From Luteimonas aestuarii (GTDB lineage: Bacteria; Pseudomonadota; Gammaproteobacteria; Xanthomonadales; Xanthomonadaceae), in assembly GCF_004357985.1 (NCBI RefSeq), contig NZ_SMTF01000005.1, positions 124,001 through 188,000 of the forward strand: a stretch of DNA of 64,000 nucleotides, in the 5' to 3' direction. A model generated the notes under the pieces. The model saw only the letters and a program-made list of their open reading frames with translations. It was not told where the DNA came from and did not search any database. Below, one piece after another: positions 31,666 to 41,474 of this stretch. The translations under genes and the position numbers were made by a program. Each line of letters begins with the position of its first letter. The stretch's first letter is position 1.

Positions 31666-32832
31666 ATGAAATACTTCCACCTGATCTGGGCCGCGCTGTT
31701 CCGGCGCAAGACCCGCACCTTCCTCACGCTGGCCTCGATCATGGCGGCGTTCCTGCTGTTCGGCATGCTCGACGGCATCCGCACCACGTTCGCGCAGCTG
31801 GGCCAGAGCGCCGACGGCGCGCAGCGCCTGCAGACCACGTCGCGGCTGTCGATGGTCGAGACCCTGCCGCTGTCGCTCGAGAACCGCATCCGCCAGGTCG
31901 ACAACATCGAGGCCGTCACCTACGCCAACTGGTTCGGCGGCGCGTACCAGAACCCGCGCAACCAGCTGTTCACCTTCGCGGTGGCGCCGAACTACCTCGA
32001 CCTGTACCCGGAAGTCGAAGTCGGCCCCGGCCAGCTGGAGGCATGGCAGCGCACGCGCACCGGCATCCTGGTCGGCAAGGCGATGATGGACCGCTTCAAG
32101 TGGGAGGTCGGGCAGACCATCCCGCTGCAGTCGACCATCTTCCCCAACAGCGACGGCACGCTGAACTGGTCGTTCCAGATCGTCGGCGTGATCCAGGCGA
32201 AGGAAGGCCGCAGCGCGGGCTTCACCGAAGCGTTGATCCTGATGCACTACAAGTACTTCGAGGAATCCACGCCCTACGTCAACGCCAACGTCGGCTGGTA
32301 CATCAGCCGCGTGTCCGACGTGAACCGCAGCGACGCCGCGGCCAAGGCCATCGACGCGCTGTCGATGAACTCGCCGCACGAAACGCGCACGATGAACGAA
32401 CAGGCGGCGATGGCCGCGCAGATCAGCCAGATGGCCGACATCGGCCTGATCGTCGGCTCGATCATGGGCGCGGTGTTCTTCACCCTGCTGCTGCTGACCG
32501 GCAACACCATGGCGCAGGCCGTGCGCGAGCGCACCTCGGAACTGGCGGTGCTGAAGACCATCGGCTTCACCAGCGGCAGCGTGCTGGCGATGGTGCTGGC
32601 CGAATCGGTGCTGCTGGTCGTCATCGGCGGCGTGCTGGGACTGGGCCTGGCCGCGGTGCTGGGACCGGCCGTGGGCACGTTCAGCGGCGGCACCATCAGC
32701 CTGCCGGCGATCGGGGCACAAAGCTGGCTGCTGGGACTCACGCTGATGGGTGGCATCGGCCTGCTGGTGGGGGCCCTGCCGGCGATCCGTGCGATGCGCC
32801 TGAACATCGTCGATGCATTGGCCGGCCGCTGA
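31666..32832 (+). CDS. FtsX-type ABC permease 1 (MacB-like)
   Basis: A 388-residue permease of the FtsX/MacB group. It has an N-terminal helix (about 20-38), a large periplasmic domain (40-260) and three C-terminal helices (264-290, 310-345, 350-375). The region ERTSELAVLKTIGFTSGSVL couples to the ATPase, and AIRAMRLNIVDAL is the usual C-terminal phrase. It has no ATPase domain, so it depends on the gene at 30827. The next gene encodes a second, longer permease; the two probably form a heterodimer. Confidence 0.9.
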   Translation: MKYFHLIWAALFRRKTRTFLTLASIMAAFLLFGMLDGIRTTFAQLGQSADGAQRLQTTSRLSMVETLPLSLENRIRQVDNIEAVTYANWFGGAYQNPRNQLFTFAVAPNYLDLYPEVEVGPGQLEAWQRTRTGILVGKAMMDRFKWEVGQTIPLQSTIFPNSDGTLNWSFQIVGVIQAKEGRSAGFTEALILMHYKYFEESTPYVNANVGWYISRVSDVNRSDAAAKAIDALSMNSPHETRTMNEQAAMAAQISQMADIGLIVGSIMGAVFFTLLLLTGNTMAQAVRERTSELAVLKTIGFTSGSVLAMVLAESVLLVVIGGVLGLGLAAVLGPAVGTFSGGTISLPAIGAQSWLLGLTLMGGIGLLVGALPAIRAMRLNIVDALAGR

Positions 32833-32842
32833 GGGAAACGAC

Positions 32843-34156
32843 ATGAAGATCATCAAAAGCTTCCTGCGCGGTTTCGCGCTGTTCCTCATCATCGCTGCGT
32901 TCCTCGCCGCGTGGATCATGCTGCCCTGGCAGGCGTTGCTGGGTATCGCGGTGCTGTTCGCACTGTGGATGGGCCTGACCCGCAGCGGCCGCCAGGCCGC
33001 GTCGGTCACCCGCGTCGGCGTGAGCACGCTGACCCAGCGCCTGGGCGCATCGTCGGTGGTGGTGGTCGGCATCGCCGGCGTGGTCGGGGTGCTGGTCGCG
33101 CTGCTGGCGATGGCCGAGGGCTACCGACACACCATGGACAGCAGCGGCAGCGAGGACACGGCGATCGTGCTGCGTGGCGGTTCGTCGGCGGAACTGATGT
33201 CGGTGATGTCGCACGATGCGATCACCGCGATCGAGCGTGCGCCGGAAATCGCGCGCGACGGCGAAGGGCGCCCGCTGGCGTCGGCCGAGATCGTGGTGTC
33301 GGCCAACGTGCCGCGTGCCGATGGCCAGGACGGCAGCGTCACCCTGCGCGGCGTCGGCGACATGGCGTGGGCCGTGCGGCCCGGACTGCGCGTGGCGGAA
33401 GGCCGTCGCTTCGAGACCGGTCGCCGCGAACTGGTGGTCGGCCGCGGCGCACAGCGCCAGTTCTCCGGCCTGGACCCGGGCGACGAGGTGCGACTCGGCA
33501 ACCAGGTCTGGGCGGTGGTGGGCGTGTTCGAATCCGGCGATTCGACGGATTCGGAAATGTGGGCCGATGCCGAGATCGTGGCCTCGTCCTACAACCGCGG
33601 CAGCAGCCGCGCCTCGGTGGTGGCGAGGCTGCGCGAAGCCGGCGACTTCAACGCGTTCAAGGCCACGCTGGATGCCGACCCGCGCCTGCAGGTGGAGGCC
33701 AAGACCACGCTGGAGTACTTCCGCGAGCAGTCCGAAGCCATCACCCGCATGTTGCGCATCATCGGCATCGTGGTCGGTTCAATCATGGCGGTGGGCGCGG
33801 TGTTCGGCGCGCTGAACACGATGTTCGCCACGGTCGCGGCGCGTGCGCGGGAGATCGCCACGCTGCGCGCGATCGGTTTCCGCGGCCTGCCGGTGGTGGT
33901 GGCGGTGATGCTGGAGACGATGCTGCTCGCCGCGCTGGGCGGGCTGCTGGGCGGGCTGGTCGCGTGGCTGGTGTTCAACGGCTACACCGCGTCCACTTCG
34001 ACCGGCGTGGCCATCCTCAGCTTCGACTTCAAAGTCTCGCCGGAGTTGCTCTGGCAGGGCCTTAAGTGGGCATTGGCGATCGGCTTCGTCGGCGGCCTGT
34101 TCCCGGCACTGCGCGCGGCCAGCCTGCCGGTCACCGACGCCCTGCGCGCAGCCTGA
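32843..34156 (+). CDS. FtsX-type ABC permease 2 (MacB-like)
   Basis: A 437-residue permease starting ten bases after permease 1. It has two or three N-terminal helices (9-47 and about 72-94), a periplasmic domain, and three C-terminal helices. The conserved ARAREIATLRAIGFRGLPVV and ALRAASLPVTDALRA segments identify the FtsX family. Sequence similarity to permease 1 is limited to the C-terminal half. It ends the efflux operon. Confidence 0.9.
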   Translation: MKIIKSFLRGFALFLIIAAFLAAWIMLPWQALLGIAVLFALWMGLTRSGRQAASVTRVGVSTLTQRLGASSVVVVGIAGVVGVLVALLAMAEGYRHTMDSSGSEDTAIVLRGGSSAELMSVMSHDAITAIERAPEIARDGEGRPLASAEIVVSANVPRADGQDGSVTLRGVGDMAWAVRPGLRVAEGRRFETGRRELVVGRGAQRQFSGLDPGDEVRLGNQVWAVVGVFESGDSTDSEMWADAEIVASSYNRGSSRASVVARLREAGDFNAFKATLDADPRLQVEAKTTLEYFREQSEAITRMLRIIGIVVGSIMAVGAVFGALNTMFATVAARAREIATLRAIGFRGLPVVVAVMLETMLLAALGGLLGGLVAWLVFNGYTASTSTGVAILSFDFKVSPELLWQGLKWALAIGFVGGLFPALRAASLPVTDALRAA

Positions 34157-34179
34157 CCGTCGCCGCGTGGTCCGTCGCG

Positions 34180-34800
34180 TCAGCGTGCGGTTGGCGGATC
34201 CAGCCAGCCGCGCGCGACCGCGAACACGACATCGTCCGGCGAGTCGATGTCGAACGCCGCCTCCGCTGCATCAAGCAGGTGCAGTTCCTGTTGCGGGATG
34301 GCGCGCAAGCGTGCGCCCAATCCGACATCGCCGCGATCATCCTTGCGTGATGGCTGCGAATGCAGCCACGCCACGGGCACCACGGCCGGCACGCCTGCAA
34401 GTCCGTTGTGCAGCAAGGCCGCGCAGCCGGAGGGGCTGTCGGCCGCACCCATCAGCAGGGCATGCAGATGCACCGCTTCCAGCGCCGGCTGGTCGCAGGT
34501 GGTGACCAACACCTGCCCGTCGAAGCCGGCCAGCGCGGCACCGGCCACGCCCAGGCTTGCCGACAGGCCTGCCTGCCAGTCGTCGTTGCGCACCACCATG
34601 GCATTTAGGTCGTCCACAGCCGACTCCACCGCATCGCCCTGCGCGCCGGCCACGACCACCAGCCGGCAAGGGCGTGTGTCGTGCAACAACCTTGCGGCGC
34701 GATGCACCAGTGTCTCGCCATCGCGCGTCAGTAGTTGCTTCGCTTGTCCGAGGCGCCGGCTGCCGCCTGCCGCCAGCAGCACCGCGGCATGCGCGGGCAT
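34180..34800 (-). CDS. MocA/MobA-like nucleotidyltransferase
   Basis: A 206-residue enzyme that attaches CTP or GTP to molybdopterin, giving the dinucleotide cofactor of molybdenum hydroxylases. The N-terminal nucleotide loop LLAAGGSRRLGQAKQLL is characteristic, and VTTCDQPALEAVHL carries the metal-binding Asp. ATG 34800 is used; a GTG at 34812 overlaps the XdhC-like stop and could be the true start. Together with the XdhC-like gene upstream it forms a maturation unit for the enzyme encoded divergently at 36009-39319. Confidence 0.85.
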   Translation of the reverse strand: MPAHAAVLLAAGGSRRLGQAKQLLTRDGETLVHRAARLLHDTRPCRLVVVAGAQGDAVESAVDDLNAMVVRNDDWQAGLSASLGVAGAALAGFDGQVLVTTCDQPALEAVHLHALLMGAADSPSGCAALLHNGLAGVPAVVPVAWLHSQPSRKDDRGDVGLGARLRAIPQQELHLLDAAEAAFDIDSPDDVVFAVARGWLDPPTAR

Positions 34801-34808
34801 CGATGTCG

Positions 34809-35771
34809 TCACGAGGTTTCGACACCCGCGCGCCACGCCTGCAGTTGCGCGGCGATGCTCAGGGCGATCGCTTCCGGGCCGTGTCCGCCCAGCGGCATGC
34901 CCACCGGCGAGTGCAGCCGGGGCTGCAGTGATTCGCGCATCCCTTGGGTGAGCAGCTTGAACAGATCGTCGCGGCGGCGGCGCGGCCCCAGCAGCCCGAT
35001 ATAGGACACGTCGTTGTGCGCCAGCACATCCAGTGCTTCGCGATCGAGTTCGAAATCGTGGTGCATCACCAGCGCGGCGTTGCAACCCATGCCTGCGATG
35101 GCCTCGGCGGCATCGCGTGGCGTCGCCTGCAGCACATGGTCGGCCACGGATGCGGCGGCCAGCCAGCGCGTGCGCCGCTCCACCACCTGCGTCATCCAGC
35201 CCAGTTGCCGGAGCAACGGCACCAGCACCTGCGTCTCCGGTCCCGCGCCGAACAGCGTGATCGCCAGCGGCGCCGGCACTCGCACGCTCATCGCCTCCGA
35301 CTGCCACGGCGGGGCATCGCACGGCAGCGACCAGCTGGCTGCCGCCTTCCCCGCCTGCAGCGCTAGCGCGCCATCAGCCTGCAAACGCAACTGCAGTTCA
35401 CCTTCACGGCGCAGCCATGCGCGGACCGGCGCCGACCACCCGGGCAGCGCCCGCAGCGGCATCAGCGCAATGCGCAGGCGACCGCGGCAACCTGGCGCGG
35501 AACCGGACAGCAAGTCCTCGTCATCGCGGGTGTCGATCTCCATCCAGCCCAGGCGGCCACTGGTGATCGCCGCCTGTGCACGCCTGGCGATCTCCGGTTC
35601 GAGGCAGCCACCACTCAGCCAGCCGACCTGCAGGTCCTCGCCAAACAGCGCCATCGCGCCGCGGCGCACGTAGGTGGAGCCTTCGGTCTCGACCACCACG
35701 GCCAACGCCGCGGCCGCATCGGTCTCGCCGGCATGCGCGGAGGCTTCGAGCAAGTGGCGATGCGCGGACAT
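34809..35771 (-). CDS. XdhC-family molybdenum cofactor chaperone
   Basis: A 320-residue XdhC/CoxI protein. Such proteins hold the molybdenum cofactor, help its sulfuration and insert it into xanthine-dehydrogenase-type enzymes. The N-terminal domain has VVVETEGSTYVRRGAMALF and SGGCLEPEIA. The C-terminal Rossmann domain has ITLFGAGPETQVLVPLL, then LVMHHDFELDREAL and YIGLLGPRRRRDDLF. The start is uncertain: ATG 35771 gives the family length, but no good ribosome site is seen and longer in-frame starts exist. The MocA-like gene follows directly. Confidence 0.85.
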   Translation of the reverse strand: MSAHRHLLEASAHAGETDAAAALAVVVETEGSTYVRRGAMALFGEDLQVGWLSGGCLEPEIARRAQAAITSGRLGWMEIDTRDDEDLLSGSAPGCRGRLRIALMPLRALPGWSAPVRAWLRREGELQLRLQADGALALQAGKAAASWSLPCDAPPWQSEAMSVRVPAPLAITLFGAGPETQVLVPLLRQLGWMTQVVERRTRWLAAASVADHVLQATPRDAAEAIAGMGCNAALVMHHDFELDREALDVLAHNDVSYIGLLGPRRRRDDLFKLLTQGMRESLQPRLHSPVGMPLGGHGPEAIALSIAAQLQAWRAGVETS

Positions 35772-36008
35772 GGCGGCCACGATGGCGCACGCACCCGCAC
35801 GACGCAAGGCAGCCGCGACCCGCCCGCCACGGGATCGACGGACACACATCGTCGTCGATCGGGTTCGTGGTCCCGGGACAATCGCGATGCGAAACGGGAC
35901 AATCCCGATCGCCTCGGATCGGCATGATGAAACGCGCCGGAGCGCTGGCGGTTGCCGCCTTGCAGGAGTAAGGTCGTGAGGTCCCAAGCCGACGCCAGGG
36001 AGCCACCG

Positions 36009-36464
36009 ATGAAGCTGCACGTCAACGGAACCGAGCACGAGGTCGACGCCCCGCCCGACATGCCCCTGCTGTGGGTGTTACGCGACCTGATGGGACTGAC
36101 CGGCACCAAGTTCGGTTGCGGCATCGCGCAATGCGGTGCCTGCACGGTACATGTCGACGGAGAGCCGCGGCGCAGTTGCGTCACGCCGGTGGAAGCGGTC
36201 GCCGGCAAGCCGATCACCACCATCGAAGGCCTTTCTCCCGATGGCAGCCATCCGGTGCAGCGTGCGTGGGCGGAACTGGACGTGGTGCAGTGCGGCTACT
36301 GCCAGTCGGGGCAGATCATGACCACGGTCGCGCTGCTGGCACAAGTGCCCTCGCCCGACGACCAGGACATCGACCGTGCATTTTCGGGAAACCTCTGCCG
36401 CTGCGGCACGTACCAGCGCATTCGCGCGGCGGTGCATCGCGCCGCCGAGCTCGGCAAGGCCTGA
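36009..36464 (+). CDS. 2Fe-2S subunit of a molybdenum hydroxylase (IorA-like)
   Basis: A 151-residue electron-transfer subunit of the xanthine dehydrogenase family, closest to isoquinoline 1-oxidoreductase alpha. The plant-type 2Fe-2S cluster is bound by [16 protein letters not shown] and a later Cys in RRSC. The second cluster is bound by CGYCQSGQ and [16 protein letters not shown] five bases before ATG 36009 supports the start. It has no signal and is probably co-exported with the Tat-tagged large subunit. The large-subunit gene follows after 49 bases. Confidence 0.92.
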   Translation: MKLHVNGTEHEVDAPPDMPLLWVLRDLMGLTGTKFGCGIAQCGACTVHVDGEPRRSCVTPVEAVAGKPITTIEGLSPDGSHPVQRAWAELDVVQCGYCQSGQIMTTVALLAQVPSPDDQDIDRAFSGNLCRCGTYQRIRAAVHRAAELGKA

Positions 36465-36513
36465 GCGGCGACGCGGCGCGTCGCCTTCCCACGGGTCCGA
36501 CGGAGTCAATCCA

Positions 36514-38718
36514 GTGAACGTCGACAACAAGTCCTCTGAAAACAAGTTCTCGCGCCGCGATTTCCTGCGCACGTCAGCCCTCGTTGGCGGCGGCCTGGTG
36601 ATCGGCTTCGCCATCCCCGCCGCGCGGCGCTTCGCACAGGCGCAGGAAGCGCAGGCGGCCGTCGCGGCCTTCGCGCCCAACGCCTTCCTGCGCGTGGCAG
36701 CGGACGACACCATTACCGTGCTGCTCTCGCACTCCGAAATGGGCCAGGGCATCTGGACCACGTTGCCGATGCTGATCGCCGAGGAACTCGACGCCGACTG
36801 GTCGAGGATCCGCGTCGAGCACGGCCCGGTCGACAAGGCCTACGACAGCCCGGTGTTCGGCATGCAGGGCACCGGTGGCTCCACCAGCACCTGGTCGGAG
36901 TTCGACCGCTACCGCCAGGCCGGTGCCGCGGCGCGCACGCTGCTGGTGCAGGCCGCGGCCGCGCGCACCGGCGTGCCGATCGCTGAAATCCGCACCGAGA
37001 ACGGCGTGGTCATCGCCGGCGACCAGCGCCTGCGCTACGGCGAACTCGCCGACGATGCCGGCAAGCTGACGCCGCCGGACCCCGCTTCGCTCACGCTGCG
37101 CGAAGCGAAGGACTGGCGCGTCATCGGCAAGTCCACCAAACGGCTGGACACGCCGGAGAAGATCACCGGCCGCGCCGTATTCGGCATGGACGTGCAATTC
37201 GATGGTCTGCTGACCGCGGTGGTCGCGCGCGCGCCGGTGTTCGGCGGCAAGGTGGCATCGTTCGACGCCGCCGCGGCGAAGGCCGTGCCCGGCGTGCGCC
37301 ACGTGGTGCAGGTGCCCAGCGGCATCGCCGTGGTCGCCGATCACTACTGGGCCGCAAAACTGGGACGCGATGCGCTCACCGTGGAATGGGACGAAGGCGC
37401 ACACGGCACGCTCGACAGTGATGCGCTACGTGCCGAGTTTGCACGACTCGCGGCCACCGAAGGTCCGGTCGCCGCGCAGGCCGGCGATGTCGCCACCGCG
37501 ATCGGCGGGGCGGCGAAGACCGTCGAGGCCGAGTACGCCGTGCCCTACCTCGCGCATGCGGCGATGGAACCGCTCAACTGCACGGTGAAGATCGACAACG
37601 GTGAATGCGACATCTGGTGCGGCACCCAGTTCCCGACGCTCGACCAGGGCGCGGCCGCGCGCATCCTCGGCATCGCGCCGGACAAGGTCAGGATCCATAC
37701 CCCGTTCCTGGGCGGCGGTTTCGGACGCCGCGCCACGCCCGGCTCCGAAGTGGTGGCCGAAGCGGTCGAGATCGCGAAGGCTGCCAACGCGCCGGTCAAG
37801 ACGGTGTGGACGCGCGAGGACGACACCCGCGGCGGCTTCTATCGCTCGGCATTCGTCGAGCGCGTCCGCGTCGGCCTGGGCGAGGATGGCGTCCCGGTGG
37901 GCTGGCACCAGGTCATGGTGGGGCAGTCGATCATGGCCGGCACTTTCATGGAAGCGATGATGGTCAAGGACGGCGTGGATGCCACCTCGACCGAAGGCGT
38001 CGCCAACTCTCCCTACGTGCTCGACACCGCCGCGCACCGCGTCGACCTGCATTCGCCGCGCACCGGCATCCCGGTGCTTTGGTGGCGTTCGGTCGGGCAC
38101 AGCGTCAACGGCTTCGTGATGGAAAGCGTGGTCGACGAACTGGCGCATGCGGCCGGGCAGGACCCTGTGGCATATCGCCGCAGGCTGCTGGAGAAGCATC
38201 CCCGCCATTTGGCCGCGCTGAACCTTGCCGCGGAGAAATCCGGCTGGGGCACCGCGCCTGCCGAAGGCCGCGGCCATGGCGTCGCGGTGCACGAATCGTT
38301 CGGCAGTTACGTCGCGCAGGTGGCGGAAGTGTCGGTGCAGGACGGCCGCATCCGCGTGCATCGCGTGGTCTGCGCGATCGACTGCGGCCCCGTGGTCAAT
38401 CCCGACAACGTGGTGGCGCAGATGGAAAGCGGCATCGTGTTCGGCTTGGGCGCGGCGCTGCATTCGACGCTGACGCTCAGGGAGGGGCGCGTGCAGGAGT
38501 CGAACTACCACGACTACCGCGTGCTGCGCATGGACGAGATGCCGCAGGTCGAAGTGCATATCGTGCCCAGCACCGAACGCATGGGTGGTGTCGGCGAACC
38601 GGGGACGCCACCGATCGCGCCGGCCGTCGCCAATGCCGTGTTCGCGTTGACCGGGCAGCGGCTGCGCAGCCTGCCGCTCCGGCTTGCCGGCGCCCCTGCC
38701 GCCACGACGGCTTCGTGA
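36514..38718 (+). CDS. Molybdopterin-binding subunit of a periplasmic hydroxylase (IorB-like)
   Basis: A 734-residue large subunit of the aldehyde/isoquinoline oxidoreductase group. The Tat signal [20 protein letters not shown] sends it to the periplasm. Cofactor-binding segments are [27 protein letters not shown] and AMEPLNCT, and the active-site Glu is in [12 protein letters not shown] near the C-terminus. It hydroxylates an aldehyde or N-heterocycle; the real substrate cannot be told. GTG 36514 is used, with GGAG eight bases upstream. A dihaem cytochrome gene follows after ten bases. Confidence 0.92.
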   Translation: MNVDNKSSENKFSRRDFLRTSALVGGGLVIGFAIPAARRFAQAQEAQAAVAAFAPNAFLRVAADDTITVLLSHSEMGQGIWTTLPMLIAEELDADWSRIRVEHGPVDKAYDSPVFGMQGTGGSTSTWSEFDRYRQAGAAARTLLVQAAAARTGVPIAEIRTENGVVIAGDQRLRYGELADDAGKLTPPDPASLTLREAKDWRVIGKSTKRLDTPEKITGRAVFGMDVQFDGLLTAVVARAPVFGGKVASFDAAAAKAVPGVRHVVQVPSGIAVVADHYWAAKLGRDALTVEWDEGAHGTLDSDALRAEFARLAATEGPVAAQAGDVATAIGGAAKTVEAEYAVPYLAHAAMEPLNCTVKIDNGECDIWCGTQFPTLDQGAAARILGIAPDKVRIHTPFLGGGFGRRATPGSEVVAEAVEIAKAANAPVKTVWTREDDTRGGFYRSAFVERVRVGLGEDGVPVGWHQVMVGQSIMAGTFMEAMMVKDGVDATSTEGVANSPYVLDTAAHRVDLHSPRTGIPVLWWRSVGHSVNGFVMESVVDELAHAAGQDPVAYRRRLLEKHPRHLAALNLAAEKSGWGTAPAEGRGHGVAVHESFGSYVAQVAEVSVQDGRIRVHRVVCAIDCGPVVNPDNVVAQMESGIVFGLGAALHSTLTLREGRVQESNYHDYRVLRMDEMPQVEVHIVPSTERMGGVGEPGTPPIAPAVANAVFALTGQRLRSLPLRLAGAPAATTAS

Positions 38719-38728
38719 GGACCCTGCC

Positions 38729-39319
38729 ATGAAGATCTGCCGCATCGCATTCCTCGCCACGGCCTCATTCGCCGCCGCGCTTCTGCTGGCCGGCTGCAGC
38801 AGCAAGGCCTCGCCGGAGCAAACCGCGCAGGCGCTGCAGGCATTCGACATCGTCGAACAGGTGTTCCAGCACCCGCGCTGCAGCAACTGCCACATCCCCG
38901 GCGATGCACCGCTGCAGTTCGACGCGCAACTGGTACATGCACAGGGCGTGGTGCGCGGCCCCGAAGGCCACGGTGCGCCAGGCCTGCCCTGCAGCGCCTG
39001 CCATGGCGAGAAGAACCTGCCCGACAGCTACGGCCCGCACGCGCCGCCCGGCGCGCCGCATTGGGCACTGCCGCCGCCGGACCAGAAGATGGCATGGATC
39101 GGACTGCCCGCCGCCGAGTTGTGCGCGATGATCAAGGATCGCAGGCAGACCGGCGATCGTGATCTCGACGCCATGCTCAAGCACGTCACCGACGACGCGC
39201 TGGTGCTGTGGGGCTGGGCACCGGGCGGCAACCGCGTGCCGGTGCCGGTGCCGCACGCCGACTTCGTTGCTGCGTTCCGCACGTGGATGGATGGCGGCGC
39301 GCCCTGCCCGGCCGCGTGA
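38729..39319 (+). CDS. Dihaem c-type cytochrome lipoprotein
   Basis: A 196-residue exported protein. The signal ends in the lipobox LLAGC, so it is membrane-anchored. Two haem-binding motifs, CSNCH and CSACH, are 39 residues apart, and the C-terminal half has no third motif. It probably carries electrons from the molybdenum hydroxylase to the respiratory chain, as in similar gene sets. It starts ten bases after the large subunit and ends the operon. Confidence 0.88.
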   Translation: MKICRIAFLATASFAAALLLAGCSSKASPEQTAQALQAFDIVEQVFQHPRCSNCHIPGDAPLQFDAQLVHAQGVVRGPEGHGAPGLPCSACHGEKNLPDSYGPHAPPGAPHWALPPPDQKMAWIGLPAAELCAMIKDRRQTGDRDLDAMLKHVTDDALVLWGWAPGGNRVPVPVPHADFVAAFRTWMDGGAPCPAA

Positions 39320-39437
39320 CCCTCGCCGCCGTTGGTGAACGGCAGCCCACTGTCACGCCAGTGTCATGGAAATGCGGTAGCTGGATGCGCGCGCGATCGC
39401 TAGCCTGCCCGGCCCGTTTCATTGACCGGTCTTGCCG

Positions 39438-40520
39438 ATGCGCCGCGCATTGTTGCTCTCCCTCGCCTGCCTCCTGCTGCTCGCCGGTTTCGCCTGGCCT
39501 GCACCCGAGGCTGCGCTCAGCCAGCGCCTGGTGGCGCCGGGCGCCGCTTCGCCGCTGCTGCAGCCCGGGCGCATCGAACAGGCCTTTGCGCGGCTGCCGC
39601 ATCGCGAGGGGTATGTCGATGTGTCATCTGGCATCGCGCTGTACTGGCGCACGCTCGATCCGGGCGCCTATCGGCTTGACTACGCCTATCGCACCGGCGG
39701 CGGCCAACCCGGACGCATGGACTTCGCGCTCGACTTTTCCGCGCCCACGCCTTTCGACGCGCCGCCCCGTGGCACGGTGCTGCTGTTGCATGGCTGGATG
39801 ATGGATGGCGGCTCGCTGCTGCCATGGTCGCTGCAGCTGGCGCAGGCCGGCTATCGCACGATCACCATCGACCTGCGCAACCACGGTCGCTCGGGCGCGG
39901 CTCCGAGCGGATACGGCACCCGCGAGGCACGCGACATCGCCGATGTCGTGGCGGCCTTGCGCGCGGATGGCGAGATCACGGGCCCATTGCACGTGATGGG
40001 CGTGTCCTACGGTGCCGCCACGGCGATCTTCAGTGCGCGCGACCTGGGCAGCGTGATCGACGGCGTGGTCGCGATCGAGTCGTTCGAGAACGCGGGACAC
40101 GCGATCCGCGACATGGTGCCGCACCTGCTGCACAAGGCGCCGGAAACCCTGGCGCAGCAGTTCACGCACCGCTGGCTGCGCTGGCGGATGGACGACGCGG
40201 CACTGGAGCGCGCCATCGCGTCCGCGGGCGATGCGCTGTCGCTTCCGCTGGACACGATCGACGTCGGCGCGGCGCTGGCGGACGTGCAGGCCTGCGTGTT
40301 GCTGGTGCACGGCAGCGATGACGAACACGTGCCGGTGGCGCACGGCCGCGCACTGGCCGCAGCGGCGCCAAGTGCACGCTATGTGGAAGTCCCCGGCGAG
40401 GACCACATCAGCCTGCCGATGCGCCTCGACCTGCTGGCACCGACGGTGATCGACTGGCTCGATCACACGGGGCAGGCCTCGCCCGCGCGCGGCTGCCCGA
40501 ATCCACTGGCGCCTGCCTGA
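39438..40520 (+). CDS. Exported alpha/beta hydrolase
   Basis: A 360-residue serine hydrolase with an N-terminal signal (MRRALLLSLACLLLLAGFAW). The fold starts at TVLLLHGWMMDGG (oxyanion loop). The nucleophile is Ser190 in VMGVSYGAATA, the acid is in HGSDDEHVP and the base in GEDHISLP. The substrate is unknown; esters or lipids are likely. ATG 39438 is preferred to a TTG two codons upstream. It stands alone, 118 bases after the cytochrome gene and convergent with rarD. Confidence 0.82.
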   Translation: MRRALLLSLACLLLLAGFAWPAPEAALSQRLVAPGAASPLLQPGRIEQAFARLPHREGYVDVSSGIALYWRTLDPGAYRLDYAYRTGGGQPGRMDFALDFSAPTPFDAPPRGTVLLLHGWMMDGGSLLPWSLQLAQAGYRTITIDLRNHGRSGAAPSGYGTREARDIADVVAALRADGEITGPLHVMGVSYGAATAIFSARDLGSVIDGVVAIESFENAGHAIRDMVPHLLHKAPETLAQQFTHRWLRWRMDDAALERAIASAGDALSLPLDTIDVGAALADVQACVLLVHGSDDEHVPVAHGRALAAAAPSARYVEVPGEDHISLPMRLDLLAPTVIDWLDHTGQASPARGCPNPLAPA

Positions 40521-40562
40521 GACACCGCGCGAGGCGTTGCGCCGGGACGTCGCCCTGCTCCG

Positions 40563-41474
40563 CTATCCACCCGCCTTCGCACTGCGCCGCGACGCCGTGA
40601 TGCCATCGGCCGCATACACCGCCAGCGCGACCCAGATGCACGCGAAGCCGATCATGCGGTCGCTGCCGAACGGCTCGCGGAACACGAAGATGCCGCACAG
40701 CAGCTGCAGCGTCGGCGCGACGTACTGCAGCACGCCGATGGTCGAATACGGCACCCGGCGCACGGCGTAGGCGAATCCCACCAGCGGCAGCACGGTCAGC
40801 GCACCGGCAAACACCAGCAGGGCTTCGACCTGCCAGTGACCGGCGAGGAACGCGCCGCCGCCCTGCCCTTCGATCCACACCAGCCACGCGAGCGCCGGCA
40901 GCAGCAGCACCAGGCTTTCCACGCCCAGCCCGGCCACAGCATCCACGGCCACCAGCTTGCGCACCAAACCGTACAGACCGAACGACGTGGCGAGCAGCAG
41001 CGCGATCCACGGGAAGCTGCCGTAGTTGAAGGTCAGCCACAGCACGCCGAGCGCGGCGATGCCGACTGCCGCCCATTGCGCGCTGCGCAGTCGCTCGCGC
41101 AGCAGCAGCACGCCGATCAGCACGTTGAGCAGCGGGTTGATGAAGTAGCCCAGGCTGGTCTCGATGACATGGCCTGCATTCACCGCCCAGATGTACAGGC
41201 CCCAGTTGAACGCGATCAGCAGGCCACTGAGCGTCAGCATGGCCAGCGCGCGCGGCTGCCGCAGCGTCGCGCGCAACCAGCCGCGGCCCTGCTTCCACAG
41301 CAGCCACGCACAGACGAAGGCCGCGCCCCAGACCACGCGATGCAGCACGATCTGCAGCGACGGCACCGACTTGAGCAGGTGCCAGTACAGCGGCATCAAG
41401 CCCCACAGCGCGAACGCCGCGAACCCGGCCCACAAGCCGCGCCGGTCCAAAGTGGCGTCACCCACGCTCGGCAT
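40563..41474 (-). CDS. rarD: EamA family transporter RarD
   Basis: A 303-residue ten-helix membrane transporter of the drug/metabolite superfamily. The RarD signature is clear: GFAAFALWGLMPLYWHLLK at the N-terminus, FNWGLYIWAVNAGHVIETSL in the middle and LQYVAPTLQLLCGIFVFREP near the end. Its natural substrate is not established. Its start overlaps the stop of the upstream EamA gene by 17 bases, so both form one transcript. Confidence 0.92.
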   Translation of the reverse strand: MPSVGDATLDRRGLWAGFAAFALWGLMPLYWHLLKSVPSLQIVLHRVVWGAAFVCAWLLWKQGRGWLRATLRQPRALAMLTLSGLLIAFNWGLYIWAVNAGHVIETSLGYFINPLLNVLIGVLLLRERLRSAQWAAVGIAALGVLWLTFNYGSFPWIALLLATSFGLYGLVRKLVAVDAVAGLGVESLVLLLPALAWLVWIEGQGGGAFLAGHWQVEALLVFAGALTVLPLVGFAYAVRRVPYSTIGVLQYVAPTLQLLCGIFVFREPFGSDRMIGFACIWVALAVYAADGITASRRSAKAGG

